Positions 22,065-35,656 of a stretch of DNA of 64,000 nucleotides are shown here, in pieces (the first letter of the stretch is position 1; each line of letters opens with the position of its first letter). A program made the position numbers and the translations under genes. Origin of the DNA: Glossina fuscipes (lineage: Eukaryota; Arthropoda; Insecta; Diptera; Glossinidae); assembly GCF_014805625.2 (NCBI RefSeq), contig NW_023998414.1, positions 9,279,305 through 9,343,304 on the forward strand, in the 5' to 3' direction. The notes under the pieces are model-generated. The model was not told the origin of the DNA, did not search any database, and saw only the letters and a list, made by a program, of their open reading frames with translations.

Positions 22065-25000
22065 TCAATAAATGCCTTTTTTTAAGTGAATAAATGATCA
22101 AAATACATGCAAGCACCTAATATATCAAGAGGCTCGATATCTTGTCTATCTCGAAGTGAATTGTTATAAGCAAATTGGACAAGACAAATAAAAAGATATA
22201 TTCACATTAAATGAGAGTTTGATCTTCAAATCGATATCGATATCGCTCCTTATAGATCAGTAAGTTTTTACGATATTTTCTTACGTTTATCTATATCTTA
22301 GGTATTTGCAACAAAATCATTCCATTTCTTGTTAATATGTTTGTTGACGGACACACGAGCCGGTAAACGAACAATCTACGCACTTGGAAAGATTTAAAAT
22401 ATTTAATCGATGGTGCGGCTGAAGCGTATCGCTGGCATTTAAAACATGATATCAGAAAACACGAATGCAATCATTCTCGGTCGATAAGGGTAAAAGTGTT
22501 GATTAACAGATTTTAGCATCATTTCTTTGGATTATCTATTTATGGTTTTCTTGAGCTTTCACACACACACACACACGTTATACGCGTTATATAGGATATC
22601 TGACAAATACTTCTTGTCGCCAGATACGTTAAGCAAGTGAGGATATTATTTACCACACATACAGTTATAAACGTATATATAGAGTTTGTTTGTTGCCTTG
22701 AAAGTGGAATAATTTTTTTAGCTACCATCTCAATGAACACGAGCACTGACGCGAGGATGCACGAGATAAATTAATTTATTTGTTTAGTAGTAAAAAGCTC
22801 AATTAACCCACGCACTTTAGTCGTGGAGGCGTATTATTTAATGCATTCAAAATTTACTTTTTATTAGTTAATTGGCAAGCTCTACAGTTTAATAAATAAA
22901 TCCAAGTCTAGGATTTAACGTTCGCAGAGTATCCTAAAAGTCTTGAAAATACCAACAACACCGCGGCAGCAATAGAAAAATTTGTCTTTTTTCTTTCCAT
23001 ATAATAACTGACGAGTAGAGAAGCAGTAAACCTTAATTAAGGTTTTTCTTCAGAAGTGCAAAATCATTTTATACCTTTTTATTTTTACGAATTAAATTTC
23101 ATCTTAAAGATACATATGCTTGCACTACGATTTACAATCAATCAATGTGTACAGGCTTGACAAAATTATAAAATAATGTGTTTCGAGCTTTGATTGATTT
23201 CCAGTAAGTACTCAACATGGGGTTCTTTTGTTGGCATCAATGAACACATAAATGTAAACGACTTACCTTTGCAATGACAAAGCATTAACAGACGTTAAAG
23301 CAATAAATATATGAATGTAAATGTATTTATAAAAGCGTTTCCTTCCTTACTTCCCAGCAGGTTGTTTCAATTAACATAAGTCAATGCTGATGAATGGACA
23401 TGAAAATCAAATCAATCAATTTGTAAATGAATACTGAAGGATTAATAAATAGATTTGAGGGCATTTTTTTTTGCTTTTATATCAGCATTTCTCATTAATA
23501 AGATGCAATAAATATTTAAGATTTCAATGAAATGCCCAATGCATTGTTTAAAAATATTAAATGAGAAAATTATTCGGGAAAATGTAGTTACTTTCAATAT
23601 ATACAATCAAACAATATTTCATATAAGTAAAAATTTCATTTTTCATATATGTATTAGTTGAAGAACGAACATTTATTTACAAAGGTTGCATACTGTAACT
23701 GCATAAATATATTGCCTTTCCTTAGCATATATAGTTTATCTTATGCTCACCTATATATAGAAGAAGAAATCCCATGATTTCTCAGAAGCAACCGTCTTAG
23801 GAAAAGATCTAAGGCAAACAGAAAGCAGGCGATGACAGGTTGAATGTGCCTAACAATGCAGAAAATCTGTGCGATTATTTTTGTGTCAACACCAGAATTG
23901 TAATCTTTTTAAAAAGAAAGTTATGCTAATGAATGGACAACTAACTAAACGTGTTATATATGTACCTTAAGATTTGCCAACGAAAGAATGCGAATTAAAA
24001 CGTGACATAGGCAAGCGGTAAGCGTATTTGTCGTTGCACATACAATACGAACGTTTACTGCTCCTATTGCTTAAAATTTCTCAGTTTGCCTTTTAATTTA
24101 TTTCAACGGCACCTGTTTTAATGCTTCATAATAAAAGATTATTTTCACCTTGAAATGAATCTTGCACACACGTTCTACGTTGAATACTAAAAGATATTTT
24201 CCAATTTTTTTTTTTTATCTAGTGGTTCGTTAGAATCAATTTAAATTCAAGAATATTTTGCATCAGGGGTTTTTGGATTTCAATTCGACACATTTTGCGG
24301 TACCGCAATGGCCATAGAAAAAAGCCAGCAAGCAGTTTAAAGCAGAATGCAGGACAACGGTAAGCTAAAGAATTGATGTAATCAGCCGGCATACTATACA
24401 AGCTATTCGAAATATGAAGAAGCTGCATACGTCTCCTAACTCGCTCAGGTATCGCCTGAAAAAATTAGGTCACCATCTTCCACGAAGGGGCGAAGGGAAT
24501 GCCTCATTAAAACGTGCGCGAATATGCGGCCGGGTTGTTTGGTGAACATTTCGTTACTCCGAACTTTATATGACGCTCGTTGCCGAAGAAGTTAACGGGA
24601 TTCATAAGAATTCTAAAATAATCGGCCTTGATCACTATATTACATTACAATATTTTTCATGCAAACTTGCAAGAAGAAAACTTTAAAGAAGAAGCCACGT
24701 TTTCTGCGTTCTCATATTACATTTTTTCCCGTTAAGCGTAGGCTTACAAAACAGGAAGAAAAGGCGTGTAAAAATAAGTTGTTTGGCAGTATTTCGCCAC
24801 CCATAAGGGCGTAAGGACGCAGATATAGTATAAGAATAGCACAAGCAGGTAGGCTGACTCCCTTCACGTTATGTACATGAGCAACCACATCGCCATCATT
24901 GTCGTCATCACCATCACCATCATCATCATCATCATCGGGTTGTGCCACATGTCGAATATCGAATAGGGCAGTATATCAGCATCAATGAAAAAAGTAAGTA

Positions 25001-28000
25001 TTTTAATGAAATTTATAGCCGTACGACTAAATGTAGTTGTTTCATATGTACGTGAGTTTGATTAGAATGATATGTTCTTGCTATTGAAAATCATGTACGT
25101 ATGTATATATGACAAGGGAACGGAAAGTAAAACAAAACATTCGAGATGTTTGGACATGAATTTTCAATTTAAATCATTTGCAAGTGTATGGTTACGCACA
25201 TTAATGCTAATGTAACATATCTTCGGAATGTTTAACTCAGATCAATTGCCTTAGTAGAAATGTAAGTAAAGGAAATTTTTAAAACCATTAAGTCTACTTT
25301 GATGCCCTATTCTGATCGATCTTGAACTAGACCAGAACCGATCACAAGAAAGAATTCTTTGACCGCTTTAACGACGACAATCCCAGATTAGGACAAATAA
25401 CCTCTGACTTTTCTATGCATGTCGCGGTAAAATATGAGACAACTGAATTTTGATAAGTTCGAGAACTGCCAACCAATCAGAAGAACGCAACTTGAGCAAA
25501 CAACAATGCGATATTAATGCTAAAGTGAATTTTTTTAACAAAAACTCAAGTTGTCCTGCAATAAGTCATTTAGGATCGCTTTTGCTTTTGCGTTCAAGTT
25601 CTAAATAGCTTTGCCATTTCTGAGTACAAAATCCCCGATCACTATTTCAAATTTTCATTATTTTACATCCTTCTCTTTCTTCTTCTTTTCTTCTTTGACA
25701 AACATAGGCGTGATGCTTGATAGGTCACTTGCCTTTAACACAAACTAATGATATAACTTAAGCTTAAGAGCGAACTTAATCTTTTTATGTTAAATTATTC
25801 TTCTTTTTATAATTTTGCTATTCGTAAGTACCGGCAGGCGGACAGTCAGGTTTTGTCACATCTTACTTAAATATTATAATTTTCTTTACTAATTTTTTCG
25901 TTTTGCAAAGATTACTTTGAACTATAGACACAGAACGATATCATATCATTTAATACATTCATATATATAAAATATGTTTAAAATTTGCCGCTGATTTCTT
26001 TACTCAGACTCATCCATGCATCGTCTTGCAATTCGACAAATCTGCAGTGTTACGGCCCATTGGGTTTGTTTGCGAATTTTTCAATTATTATTAATATTTT
26101 ATGCAGAATCAAGTGAGGGCGATTTTTTTTGGTAGCTGGCTTCAGAGTCGGGTAACAACCATACCATGGCACGATTGAAAATTGACAATCCATAAAGAAT
26201 TAATATAAAAAAAATATATTACAATAACTGCGGCCGGAAAATGAGTGAAAGTTATGGAAAAAATGGCTTTACGGGAACACGTCGATGAAACTCTTTAAAT
26301 AAATTAAGTAAGATCGGTACATTTAATTTTAAGAAATCTCTGACCAAAAACCAGTCTTAAACCATTCACATTAGGCTGAGTACAAAGAAAATCCCGATAT
26401 TTGAGCATTACATGAATTAACAGTGCAAATAGATTACCGGATGGAGTTCCCTTCGGCGAATCGGTGCCGAAACGAAGACAAATCGAGCCATTTTTTAAGA
26501 ATTGCAAGGAAATCTTTGGAACTAAAGCGGAGCGCGATGTACGAAGCGAAAAGGGACAAATGGATTCTATTAATGACCCTATAAAGGGAAAGTGTAAACC
26601 TGTAGCGCGTCACTAAAGCAATGATAATTGATTTTAAACTAGTGAATGGAATTTCGATATATTTCTTTTGAAGATTAGTATTATTATCTACAAATCATAT
26701 AGCTTTTTGAATAGACGGATATCCTGTAACCCCATTTGATCCTACGAACTTATTGAGTGTAAAATTATTATTTGTTTAATTTACTTTGCCATGTTTTGAA
26801 AATCTGGAGGAGTTATAGTGAATCAAATTCAAAATTTTTCCAAAGATGTAAGTGTTTTGTGTTTCAAATTGTAAAATAAGAAGGGATTGTTTTCGAATCA
26901 ATTGATTCTCGAAATCGTTTTTCCCATAAGCGTTCTTGTGTCAAAAATTAAATAAAACTCGCCATGATTGCAGCTTTAATGGATCAAAAACCGTAAGAAC
27001 AACATTGACATTTATGCATGAGAAGATTGTTAAAGTTTACTCTGCCTACACTTTGAAATGTAAAAAAAAAATGTTCAAATTTTGATACAAATGGATGGAT
27101 GCGAAGCGAAAGATGAAATAAGATTTGAAATGAGTGAGATAAGCTCTAGTATTAGTGGCAATATACGAAGGCTTTTAACTACGTGATACTCATACGTAGA
27201 CCATGAGACGAACTGTTTCTTTCGTCATTTATCCTGTCGTAAATTATAAATGCTCTATGGAATATATATATATACATACATATATATAAATATACATGCT
27301 TTCACGTATCACAATAAGCCGCTTCAATCTGTGTTATTCGTATAAAAATGAATTCATTTCTTAACGATGAAAACTTAGTCGAATTTATATGCTGACTGAT
27401 ATATTTATGTTTGTCGAGCCTTGATGACATTTTAACACACTATCCATAGTTTACAGTTTAAATTAATATTTTAATATTTATCGTTTTACATGAAGATGCA
27501 TACGCATGCATAATAAATCATTTATTGGTTGATACACACTGTATACGATTGCAATAATTGAATTAAATTAAATTGTTCGTCTACGAATGTGTTTGTATAC
27601 ACTCGAGCATATAATAGATAAAATACATTTACATTTATACATATGTACAATTAATGACTTTGATATGATATTTTGTTTATAATGTTGTAAATTTATTAAA
27701 TTTGAATTTAGTTGTTGGTGTAATCATTTAATTCTAAAATATTTACAATTGTATTGATTGCAAAGCAATAAACCTTTCATTCTCCTAAATAAACGCATTC
27801 ATCGATGTTCGTATATAAGTTAATTAACGAGTAATCATAATATGTTGGTAAAGCACTTACCAGCCATATACAAACCGGAATTATTGGGTAGTAAGTAAAG
27901 TCAAAGTATTGCCCATTGATAGCTAGACATTTTTCTCACCTGTCTCGCAATGCATAGATGCCATGCCAATGAAGCTGTTTCCTACTTCTTCGTAAAAACT

Positions 28001-28270
28001 GAAGTTGCGTTCAGCAAGTGTCTCTCCCATCGATTCAAACAAGTGATACTCTGAGTGAGGGGCACGCACGGGCTAGCACTTCTCCGGCTGAGTGCTTTCA
28101 ACTTATCGCGAATTTATTTTGCCTATGAATAGAAAAAATTACCTCTTGTTACCTCCTCTAATATTTTGCCCAATTTTTCTGAGCAACAAACCATTTAAAG
28201 CGTAACGTTTGATATTAATTTTCTCATCCGACTTGAACAACTAATAGTAGATCAGAGTCCTCTGGTCCCA
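22065..28270. other. AT-rich non-coding DNA
   Basis: No gene recognised. Contents: (AC)8 at 22561-22576, nested ATCGATATCGATATCG near 22230-22246, a (CAT/CAC)n trinucleotide tract at 24891-24936 and a TA-rich tract near 27260-27295. A minus-strand Asp-rich frame at 24712-24948 is a translation of the trinucleotide tract. Patches at 24220-24600 and 26300-26600 have somewhat higher GC but no recognisable domain. Confidence 0.45.
24891..24936. repeat. (CAT/CAC/CGT)n trinucleotide repeat
   Basis: Run of CATCGCCATCATTGTCGTC followed by ATCACC and pure ATC units. Microsatellite; on the minus strand it would read as an Asp/Gly tract, but no exon context supports translation. Confidence 0.8.
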
Positions 28271-28275
28271 CCAGC

Positions 28276-28312
28276 TATAAAACTCGCGTATTCTTGCCAG
28301 AGTAATTCAGTC
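28276..28312 (+). promoter_or_regulatory. Candidate core promoter: TATA box plus initiator
   Basis: TATAAAA at 28276-28282 and TCAGTC at 28307-28312, with the initiator A at 28309, put the TATA box at about -33. This is close to the -31/-30 spacing of fly TATA promoters, and TCAGTC fits the arthropod initiator TCAGTY. Sequence just upstream (28000-28110) is locally more GC-rich. No clear DPE is seen at +28 and no coding exon could be joined to it. It could drive a small or non-coding transcript, or be chance. Confidence 0.3.
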
Positions 28313-28319
28313 TCGCAGT

Positions 28320-30175
28320 CGGTGTGGACCGTACGTTGGGATACAGCCATTATTATTTACGCTTTTGGTCCCAGACCCAGGTTCACATATAATGCCCTTT
28401 TAGGCTATGATGCACGAAAAACTTTCTTCGTTCTTTGTATCGTTCGAGTAAAGAAAAATGTTGCCGCCGAAAGCTCTTTATTTGGCACAAACTCGACATT
28501 ATCGTTGCTAGAAATAGTATTTTTGTGTTGCGAAGCTTGTTGCTGGTATACCTAATATTAGAATATTTCGACTTCGGGAAATTCGCAATTAAATATTAAT
28601 AGTCAGTAGAAAATATTAAAAACAGATACATACAAGCTTTACGTATAATTTTCGTGTAGATCAAGTTAATAAGAAAGTATTTTTCACGCCCCCACGACCA
28701 CTGCAACTTGTCAGAGCCTTAGAAGCTTTTTCCTGACATTTGAAATCAGTTGGATTTTAGTTGCGTTGCGAAAAAGTATTACCTATAATATCGTCTGGAT
28801 CCAGACCTTTCGAATATGATAATGTTGTTGTAGTCGTTTCACTGAAGTCTTAACCGAAAAGTATCGACATAGAATGTTTTATGTCTAACTCAATTTATTC
28901 ACTTGAAAATGCTTTAATAGCTCATAAAAAATTTGGCAATATTGCAGTTGTAGAGGAACTCTTAGGGGAAGTTTTGCAACTGGTAGCAAAGACATGAGTC
29001 ACGGCATTTAAAAGCCACTACTGTCGAAACGAAATTGCAAAGCATTGTCTGCGATTCTATACAACGACGAGTTCGCTTCAAAGAGACAGTGGTTCAGTTG
29101 ATATATTTACAAGTTAGCAACTAGTGACATTTAAAAAATCAATGAAAGAGCAACAAACAGACATAATTAATCAAAAAAAGTATATATATATATACCTATA
29201 TGTATTTGATATTGCACTTGATTTCATTTATTTTTAATAAAGACTCGGGATCTGACAGCCATGCAGTTATCAAAAAAGGGTTGTGGGAATGTTTCTAGCG
29301 AAAACTGAAAATATATATTTTTTATAAAGTTCCGTTTACGCTAAAAAAAAAACAAACAATGAGCGAATTAGTTCACATTAAGAAATCGCGATTGTTATTA
29401 TGTTAATCTTAAAGTTCACGTCTTGTGAAAAGAGAATACATTAATGTGAAGGCATTCATATCATAATATTGTATTCCAAGGAATGTTTTGTGCAGTTAAG
29501 ATCTGTACGAGCTTATCGAAAAAATGACATTGGATTTATGCACAAAGCAAATAAATTAAAAGAATTGCGGAAAGAGCATTGATAAAGGAAGCACAAAGTG
29601 ATATGTGACGGCCAAGACCAAAATCAGATTATGTTGTCGGCATTTTGACAGCACTTGCAATACTGTAAATAGCTTTATAGATATTCATCTAATAATGAAA
29701 ACAATTTTCAATATGAAAATCCAATCAACCATAAATGAAACAAATATAAATAAAAATATTATCGAAGTAGAGTTCACCAAATAAATGGGCATCTGGAAAC
29801 GGTAGCAGTTGAAAGAAAAATGCATAAATAAGAAAATTGTATTTTTCTTAAGGAGAATTTTAAACGTCTTATGTGTTACAAGTAAGTCTAAGTGGTGAAT
29901 ATTGAAATAACGCGCGCTCTGCGTAACTGGTTCATTGATTCGGAATTTGAGAAGGAATGAAAATCTATGTAATCAATGTTGTGTTGGAAAGAGAAAAGTT
30001 CCAAGTCCAAAAATGTGTGTGCGTACATTAGAGGATCACAGCAGCGCCATTGTGAAACTAATTTGCAATACTTAACATAATGAAGTTTGTTTTAACATGG
30101 CGTGAGCGATACTTGTACCACTGTGCAAAGTTGATACTGACTATCCGGGAAATTTGTTTATACCCTTTACATCAT
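28320..30175. other. Non-coding DNA
   Basis: No gene recognised. A plus-strand frame of 77 codons (28322-28555) follows the candidate promoter but lacks an ATG at its start and shows no domain. A short (TA)n lies at about 29180-29192 and an A-run near 29344. Confidence 0.4.
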
Positions 30176-30181
30176 TATAAT

Positions 30182-30397
30182 ATACTTAAGATACTTCTCT
30201 CTCTCTCTCTAAAATTTTAAATTGTCCTTCGAACACAGGACAGGAGGAGAGTATCAGATCGAGTGCTTCGATTTTGTTCAAATCCTTAATACTTAAGATA
30301 CTTCTTCTCTCTCTCTCTCTCTAAAATTTTAAATTGTCCTTCGAACACAGGACAGGAAGGAGAGAACCAGTTCGAGTGCTTCAATTTTGTTCAAATC
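30182..30397. repeat. Tandem duplication, two units of about 107 bp
   Basis: Both units begin ATACTTAAGATACTTC, pass through a (CT)n run, TAAAATTTTAAATTGTCC and TTCGAACACAGGACAGGA, and end GTGCTTC(G/A)ATTTTGTTC. Unit 1 is 30182-30288 and unit 2 is 30289-30397. They differ by a few substitutions and by the (CT)n length. The high identity indicates a fairly recent local duplication. Confidence 0.9.
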
Positions 30398-30399
30398 TT

Positions 30400-30774
30400 C
30401 GTAGCTTGGGAAAAGATCATTATGCGATATATTTTAAAAATAATGACTTAATGTGCAATGCGTGTGTGTTCCATCTAAACCATGAAGTTATTATTTGGCA
30501 TGTTTTAGATGCGCATTTTTGAATATTACATCTACAAAGACAATGACAAAGTTAGTATACAACCAATTGCCGGTAATGGTGGTATACTACTTCTATTATA
30601 TTAACTTTCATGGTTGATTTTTATTTGATAATTGGATAACCAAAAATTAATTTTGCTTATATATAATTATCAATTTACTTATGTGATCACCTGCATTGAA
30701 TGTGTCACATTTATTATTTATTCGATACTTACTGGGCATGGACATTACAAATTTTGTTAATATATTCTTACATA

Positions 30775-30809
<35 letters not shown>

Positions 30810-32035
30810 TCTTTATTAGATTTAGTTGCCGAATCAATTTATGTGTATCGATCTGTGTGTCTGTTTGATTTGATAATCACATTGTCGAGAAGAGAAATTG
30901 TTTCCTTGCGGCATTAGCAACAATGCGACGAACGATTTCTCTATGTTTAGTCTTTTGCGAAAAATGCTCCAAAATGTATCCGTATATGGATTAATTGATA
31001 GTGCAATAGGGCAACGTGATTGTTAATGGTTTTCTTTATATCTAATTTTGATTGCGTGCGATATAAAAATCGCTTTAGACTTGAGCTTAAATCATGAAAC
31101 TCTATGCGATCCGATCGGAAACCTTAATATTTTCAATCGTACAGCCGTCACTGAAGGAATATGTTTTTAACTTTAAAATGGTCTTCACGCAGCCGATGAT
31201 ACATACATTGGCTCTACCTTAATTGTGGTCTAATATTTTCTCTTTATACTGTTTGTTGCTGGTGTTTTTGACAATTGGTGGTTATGGTTTTAACGGTTAT
31301 GTAGTTAAAGCTAACTGATGTGCTGTCATTTGTTGGGATTTCTCATTGAAAATCCCTTTTTTTGTGTTTGTTTTTGTTTTTTTCTTTCAATTTTCTGAAT
31401 AGAGAAATTCTATGGAAATTTAATTTAAATGAGTTTGGGGCAAATTTTAATGGAGTAAACATGTAGATTTGTGAAATAACATTGCTTTGTGATCAATCAA
31501 TCAATAAGTCAATTTAAATTTTCAAAAGGATTTTAGTGCCGGTTCATTAAAGCGTTTAAAATGTTTGGTAAAGCCCTTCAACGATTCGAATTGACAGCAT
31601 GGCAAGGATGTCAACTAAATAATTTGTATATGTATAAGCAAAATTATTAACACGCGACTTACCGCCTGCGTCAATTTGACGTTTTTCAACTGTTAAACTA
31701 TAGAGAGACATTTGTAAGACATGTAAAGAAAGTCCTAAATATTTTGATGATCAATTTTTTGCCATCTAGTCTGATATTTCTAAACTTCTTTCAATTCACT
31801 CTACTGTATGTTAGCATGTTCTGCATCCAATAACTAACACCTTTGGAAATAAATTGGAAATAAAATTTTATCGTAAATTTTGGAAAGTTTAGTAAGCCAA
31901 TTGGCCCATGCAGGTAATTCTGACAAAGATTTGGATTTGGTAGTTTTTCGAAAATATTTTCACGTTATCGAAAGCTATTGACGGAAATATGAAAAAGTTA
32001 TCGACCCTTTTTCGCCATTCTCTCAGCTTATTCTT
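30400..32035. other. Non-coding DNA with (TA)n
   Basis: No gene recognised. It holds the (TA)n at 30777-30807 and T-rich runs near 31355-31385. Open frames are short and without motif. Confidence 0.45.
30777..30807. repeat. (TA)n microsatellite
   Basis: Uninterrupted TA dinucleotides over about 31 bp. Confidence 0.9.
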
Positions 32036-32040
32036 TCTCT

Positions 32041-32434
32041 TATACCCACTATCGAAGGATGATGGAGGGTTTATTCATTTTGTCGAAACGTTTGCAAAGC
32101 TCAGACGGAAGCTTCCAGCAACTCTTTAATGCTCCCATATACTCTTGAGTGTGAATTGATTTAAACATGTCCGTCTGCCCGCCCATCCGTTTGTCTATGG
32201 GTGTAATGTTTGTACGAAACAAATAGTTTTCCTTAAATTTTTCATGAACACTGAAAGCTCCTGCACGCCGATTGGTATTGAAAATGGCCCAAATTGGTCA
32301 AAGGGCATACCTACAGTGCAATGTAAAATCAAAGCCACTCTTTTTCCAAATATGCGCGTATATTCTATAGCTGACTATAAATGATGCTCTACACAAAAAT
32401 GGAAAATATCAGCCACGCCCATCCCATATAATAG
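32041..32434 (+). repeat. DINE-1/mini-me-like element, copy 3
   Basis: The clearest 5' end of the family: TATACCCACTATCGAAGGAT, then GTTTATTCATTTTGTCGAAA, CGTTTGCAAAGC, the GTCY region (GTCCGTCTGCCCGCCCATCC near 32169-32188), GGTATTGAAAATGGCCCAAA, CCTACAGTGCAATGTAAA and the tail CCACGCCCATCCCATATAAT ending about 32434. A TATACCC start is also the start of Drosophila DINE-1. A possible additional fragment lies at about 32540-32680. Confidence 0.8.
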
Positions 32435-32439
32435 CTTCA

Positions 32440-34945
32440 AAGCTTCATTCTTTTATGAAAATATTTGCAATCCGTTGAAGGAAACATTGGAGCGCCTGTA
32501 ATATATAAATATTATTATTCAGTAATAAATATTGCATACATTTAGGCATGTTTGTTTGTTCGCCTGTCGGTTTTTTATTTGCCCACGACTGTAAAAATGA
32601 AGCTATCACCTTCACATGTGGCAAAAGCACAGGAAGTGTCAGTGCGACGACCACACACATCGATCCGAAGACACGTCGACGTTAAAACATATATTAAGTA
32701 CACCTCCCATTTTTAAAAGGACCGTTACAATAAGGACCTAAAACAATAAAACTTTGCAAATATTCCATTGACGATTCCACGCTAACCGAATATCAATGGA
32801 GAAAATTGTCTACGTCCAACGTTGTAGACTGTTAAAATTTCATGTCCTTTGGAGCGAATATAATTATCTAACTTGTTATTATTTCTCAGTCTCTCTGAAT
32901 CTGTATAAATTTAAAAATCTAATGAGTAAATACTCTTTTACTCGCTCCTACTCCCTCCCTCTTTTACTCCTTCCGAAGTTTTAAACATTTTTTTGAAACA
33001 ATTTTCTAAAACATCTGCATATCTGCTCGAATTTTCCTGCCATCCTGATCATCCGTTTTATGAAAGACACTTCGAGGAGCAATAATTTGACATACAATGC
33101 GACAATGTAATCGATGATGCAGCAATTGGTGGCGAAAATTTTACAACATTCGGGTTTGGAGGGGATACATAGATAGCTTTTTTCTAAAAATTACTTTTAT
33201 ATCCTATATCAAGAGTTAAGCGATGTTAAATTTTTGCGAATGATGTTATTCCCAGAAGATCGTATAGGTCACCCATCTTTTATCACATTGATCGATTCAG
33301 AATCGTTTTCTTTATTGATTTAATTTTGCTTATCCGTCACTCTGTGTGTCTGTGCTAATACTTCGGCTGAATTTATGGCAAGAATTTGGATCTGATGGAC
33401 CAATTTTTCGAATCCTCTCCCCTCTAATCCATCATACGCAGAATGTAGCCTCTATTTATCTAGTTCTAATGATAACACTTTTTAATATTTTATAAAGAGA
33501 ATAGATGGATAAGAAGTATTTGACATGGGAATGAAATGTACAAAATTTGAACCGGCTAAGTGCATTTGTTAAATGTCATCGCGTAGAAAGCGTTCGCATA
33601 GAAGGGAAGCCTTTGCATGGTAATAAAAATTTTAAATTGTAATACTTTGTAATGGAAATAGAGGAAGTGCATTGTATACAATCTTTGGGGAGATAATACA
33701 ACTTTACTAAGTTTAGTCTACGGATGTGCACGTATCGGGTGCCGTCTCCTTTAAGGTCTTGCATGATATATATCCCTTTAAGTGAAATTAAGGTAAGGTA
33801 ATCTGTAACATTTTACCATCAAGAATTGCACTGAGCGATATAGTGTAGGGATTTTAATAGTCAGTCAGTTATATCTGTTTCGGTAGATTTATTTATTTAA
33901 GAAATTTAAAAGGTGCACCCAATCGCATATTATTATTAGTTTATAGATTTAAAGGTAAATTAATTGAATTAAAAAATTTCTGTGAAATCATTTGAAATTC
34001 TTCTTTGTCTAATTTAATTGCTTTGAAGCCAAACAATTAAGACAGATATATTTTCAACCTTATCGTTATGATCTTTTCGAAGAAGTAATGTGACACAGTT
34101 GAAGCGTATAAATTTAGATGAATGCCCATTGTATTGAAATAGTAAAGTAAGGTTATATACTTTTTTATACGGAACTTAATCTCTCTCGAAAACAATTAAT
34201 CTTGCCCCTGGATTTCCCTTTTTGCTTATAGTATGCTCATTACGACATTATGTCAAAAGCATTCATAATAAAATATTCTTTCTTTCTTTCCCCTTTTCAG
34301 GGCTTTATTTATGAGATCAATATTATTAAAATCATTCAATTGTTATGAGACTTGTAATGGTTTTTGAAGAATAATAAATGTAGTAAATATGTATATATAT
34401 ATATATATGTATGTATGCTTATATATGCATACATAGATAAATATATATGTGGCATGTGTGTGTGTGTGTGGCAATAACCTTCAATGGTGCACAAATTCAA
34501 TTTCATGCAACATTACAATTAACTACATGCATACGTGTGTAAGGTGGCTTGATGAAGCAAAAACTAAAAATTGTAACGATAATATTATATTGTAAGTAAT
34601 AATGAAAGAAGCAAAGAGGACTACAATACATACAATCATTAAACAAAGGTGCAGTGCGCATAAGGATAATAATAAACGAGTTTGCGATTTCGAGAGGGGA
34701 GGGAGAGAAAAATAAAATAAAAGGGAGAGAAGATGATTAATTTCTCAACCTTAAAGGTAATACGTTTTACTATTTCTTAGTTGTAAAAAGAAATGATTTA
34801 AGTTTCTTAACATATTGCAATTAAATATATTTACACGTAGTAGATTTTCAAAATTGTTAAGATTTCAAAATAAAACAAAGCAACATTCATAGTAGCGGGT
34901 TCAAGAATTAAAGTGATTTTTATCAAAAAGTTGTAAGTAAAAATG
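32440..34945. other. Non-coding DNA between repeats
   Basis: No gene recognised. It contains a family-2 fragment at 33276-33415 (separate entry), (TA)n at about 34391-34409, (GT)n at 34455-34470 and a GA-rich tract near 34694-34735. Confidence 0.45.
33276..33415 (+). repeat. (GTCY)n interspersed repeat, family 2, copy b (fragment)
   Basis: TTTTATCACATTGATCGATT and CAGAATCGTTTTCT followed by TATCCGTCACTCTGTGTGTC match the head of family 2. The middle and tail are degenerate or lost. Confidence 0.5.
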
Positions 34946-34951
34946 CATATA

Positions 34952-35654
34952 TAGTGGCGAACAAAAGTGGATGCAAACTATTGATAAATATATTAAATTC
35001 ATTCATATTTTTTTAACTGCATTCCTATTTACTTAATGCCATTATTGCTGCTTTTGGAATTTTGATTTCTTCTTTTTTCGTAACATGCTCTCCATTTGTC
35101 GAACGTCAGCGTCACTTATGGATCTAGCACGGCCTCTCTTCGTCCATTGTTTTTTAATGATTTTAAATTTCGTTTTGTTTTTTTTTTTTTTTTTTTATAG
35201 GTAAAGTTAAAAGTACTGGACGATGACGTACGCCAACATTTCAAGCCATTTTTCTTGAATAAAACTTTTCAACACTGGAAATGCTTTACGTTTTCTTTTA
35301 TTCCAATAATATCATAAAATTTATTCATAAATAATTTTACAAATCTTTTGCCAGATCTTTCCCTTGACAATGCAGCTTTAGTACGAAAAGTAATTTCGCC
35401 AAGAAGAATCGAACCATACCTGAAACGCATAAGAACAAAACGTGCAAAACTGAATGAACGGAAACATTGGATTTACCAAGCTTATCTTTCATTACTTATT
35501 TTGTTGTTATTTTTTTTCTTTTTACAGTTACCTAGACTGACAGTATGCAACAATGTTCCATGTAAAGATTTGTTCTGTACTGCGACAAGTATATGAATTA
35601 TGCGATTTTAATATATTTTTTAATATTACGCTTTAACACATTTGCTCGCCACTG
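34952..35654. mobile_element. 703-bp Tc1-like non-autonomous element
   Basis: Left end TAGTGGCGAACAAAAGTG (34952-34969) and right end, read inverted, CAGTGGCGAGCAAATGTG (35637-35654) match at 15 of 18 positions. TA dinucleotides flank both ends (34950-51 and 35655-56), as expected for Tc1/mariner target duplication. CAGTG… starts with A-rich inner parts are typical of Tc1-family ends. The interior includes a T20 run (35178-35197) and short open stretches (plus strand 35348-35596; minus strand near 35040-35160, with a basic RKKKKSKFQK segment) that I cannot assign confidently to a transposase. Best read as a decayed, non-autonomous copy. Confidence 0.65.
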
Positions 35655-35656
35655 TA

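Noticed and set aside
24712..24948. Asp-rich minus-strand frame
   Set aside because: Produced by the (CAT)n trinucleotide tract; no splice or conservation evidence.
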